Assembly (NCBI GenBank): GCA_028869325.1
Contig: JAGWST010000487.1
Span: 1 to 7,028, forward strand
From: a bacterium
GTDB lineage: Bacteria; Vulcanimicrobiota; Vulcanimicrobiia; Vulcanimicrobiales; SCRA01
Reading direction: 5' to 3'
DNA: 7,028 bases
The notes beneath the pieces are model-generated. The model searched no databases. It worked only from the letters and a program-made list of their open reading frames with translations, and was not told the DNA's origin. This document shows, in pieces, positions 6,432 to 7,028 of this stretch (within the stretch, counting starts at the first letter, position 1; every line of letters begins with the position of its first letter). The position numbers and the translations under genes are program-made.

Positions 6432-7028
6432 TCGCACGCTGATCGCAGCATCGGCGGCCGCCCTCGCCATCGTCGTCGTGCTCGTCGCCCTGCACCTGCA
6501 TCGCAGCCCCGCCGCGGCCGATGCGCCGGCTTCGGCGCAATCGGGAGGCGGTCCGCGCGTCGAAACAGCCACCGTTCGCTACGGCAACGTCTCGTACGAG
6601 GTGCGCGGCGAGGGAACGATATCGTCGGCACCGGGCGGGATCTCGCAAGCATCGTTCACGGAAGCTGGGCGTATCGCCGCCGTCGCCGTCCATATCGGCG
6701 AGCACGTCGCCGCCGGACAAGTGCTCGCCCAACTCGACCTTGCCCCGCTGGCGCTGCAGGCGCGCCAAGCCAGCGGCGATCTGGCCGCCGCCGAGGCGTC
6801 CACCAAAGGGAGCCCCGCGCCCGTAACCCTGGCGCTGCAGGCCGCGCAGGTCCGGCTACAAGTAGCCAAGCGCCGGCTCGATCGCGCCGAGCGCCTCGCC
6901 AAGAGCAGCGGCGGAAACGAGCTCTCCCCCGAGGCCGCACAGGTTCGTCAAGACCAGGCCAAAGTCGCCGGCGATCGCAGCGCCCTGCAGCGCGAGCAAA
7001 CGCTCTTCAAGGCCGGTGTCGCGGCGCA
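6418..7028 (+). CDS. RND periplasmic adaptor (HlyD/AcrA-like), 3' partial
   Basis: Membrane-fusion subunit that links the RND permease to the TolC-like channel across the periplasm. The first 203 codons are in the window. They comprise a basic start (MSRRNR), one hydrophobic segment at about 8-25 (signal anchor or signal peptide; no lipobox cysteine), and a low-complexity Ala/Pro/Ser/Gly linker (30-46). A beta-barrel lead strand (RVETATVRYGNVSYEVRGEG, 47-66) follows. Next is a half-lipoyl (biotinyl-lipoyl-like) segment at about 70-107 containing FTEAGRIAAVAVHIGEHVAAGQVLAQLD, the typical 'G-x-I-x-x-V-x-V-x-x-G-x-x-V-x-x-G-x-x-L' pattern. The last part, from about 108, is an Ala/Gln/Arg-rich helical hairpin arm, cut before the second lipoyl half. 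The start ATG overlaps the TolC-family stop by 14 bases, so the three pump genes form one tightly coupled operon. No stop is reached before the window ends. Confidence 0.88.
   Translation, partial: MSRRNRTLIAASAAALAIVVVLVALHLHRSPAAADAPASAQSGGGPRVETATVRYGNVSYEVRGEGTISSAPGGISQASFTEAGRIAAVAVHIGEHVAAGQVLAQLDLAPLALQARQASGDLAAAEASTKGSPAPVTLALQAAQVRLQVAKRRLDRAERLAKSSGGNELSPEAAQVRQDQAKVAGDRSALQREQTLFKAGVAA

Noticed and set aside
5250..6572. Antisense open frame of 440 codons across the TolC-family gene
   Set aside because: It is Arg/Gly/Ala-rich with no recognisable motif, runs opposite the duplicated OEP repeats, and spans the coupled TolC/adaptor junction.

Overview
The window is GC-rich bacterial DNA holding six genes with almost no spare sequence: four are complete and one is cut at each window edge. 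A tripartite RND efflux pump with a TolC-type outer-membrane factor implies a cell with two membranes. Nothing here fixes the taxon. The high GC, GTG starts and permease-TolC-adaptor gene order would suit a Gram-negative or another diderm high-GC lineage (for example Pseudomonadota, or an uncultivated group such as Eremiobacterota), but that is a guess.

Left part (1-1422). An OsmC-family thiol peroxidase, cut at its 5' end by the window edge, runs rightward. It meets, tail to tail and 10 bases apart, a leftward tRNA-dihydrouridine synthase of the DusB/NifR3 type.

Middle (1436-2112). A type II toxin-antitoxin pair reads leftward: a Phd/YefM-like antitoxin first, then a VapC-type PIN-domain RNase joined to it by a 4-base GTGA overlap. 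The toxin stop lies only 13 bases before the dusB start, so antitoxin, toxin and dusB look like one transcription unit. A perfect 12+12 bp inverted repeat with a 3-base spacer ends on the first base of the antitoxin start codon. It is the obvious autoregulatory operator. A plausible promoter buried in it would make the antitoxin mRNA nearly or fully leaderless.

Right part (2188-7028). A divergent operon encodes an RND pump in the order inner-membrane permease, TolC-family outer-membrane factor, periplasmic adaptor. The genes are translationally coupled (4-base ATGA overlap, then a 14-base overlap), and the adaptor runs off the right edge. The permease keeps the whole proton-relay residue set of the drug/hydrophobe (HAE) branch rather than the heavy-metal branch. 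No dedicated regulator of the pump lies in the window.

The gene families are all well known, and I see no convincing new system. The points most worth a second look are the operator/leaderless architecture of the toxin-antitoxin pair, its apparent coupling to a tRNA-modification gene, and the lack of a clear signal peptide on the TolC-family protein.
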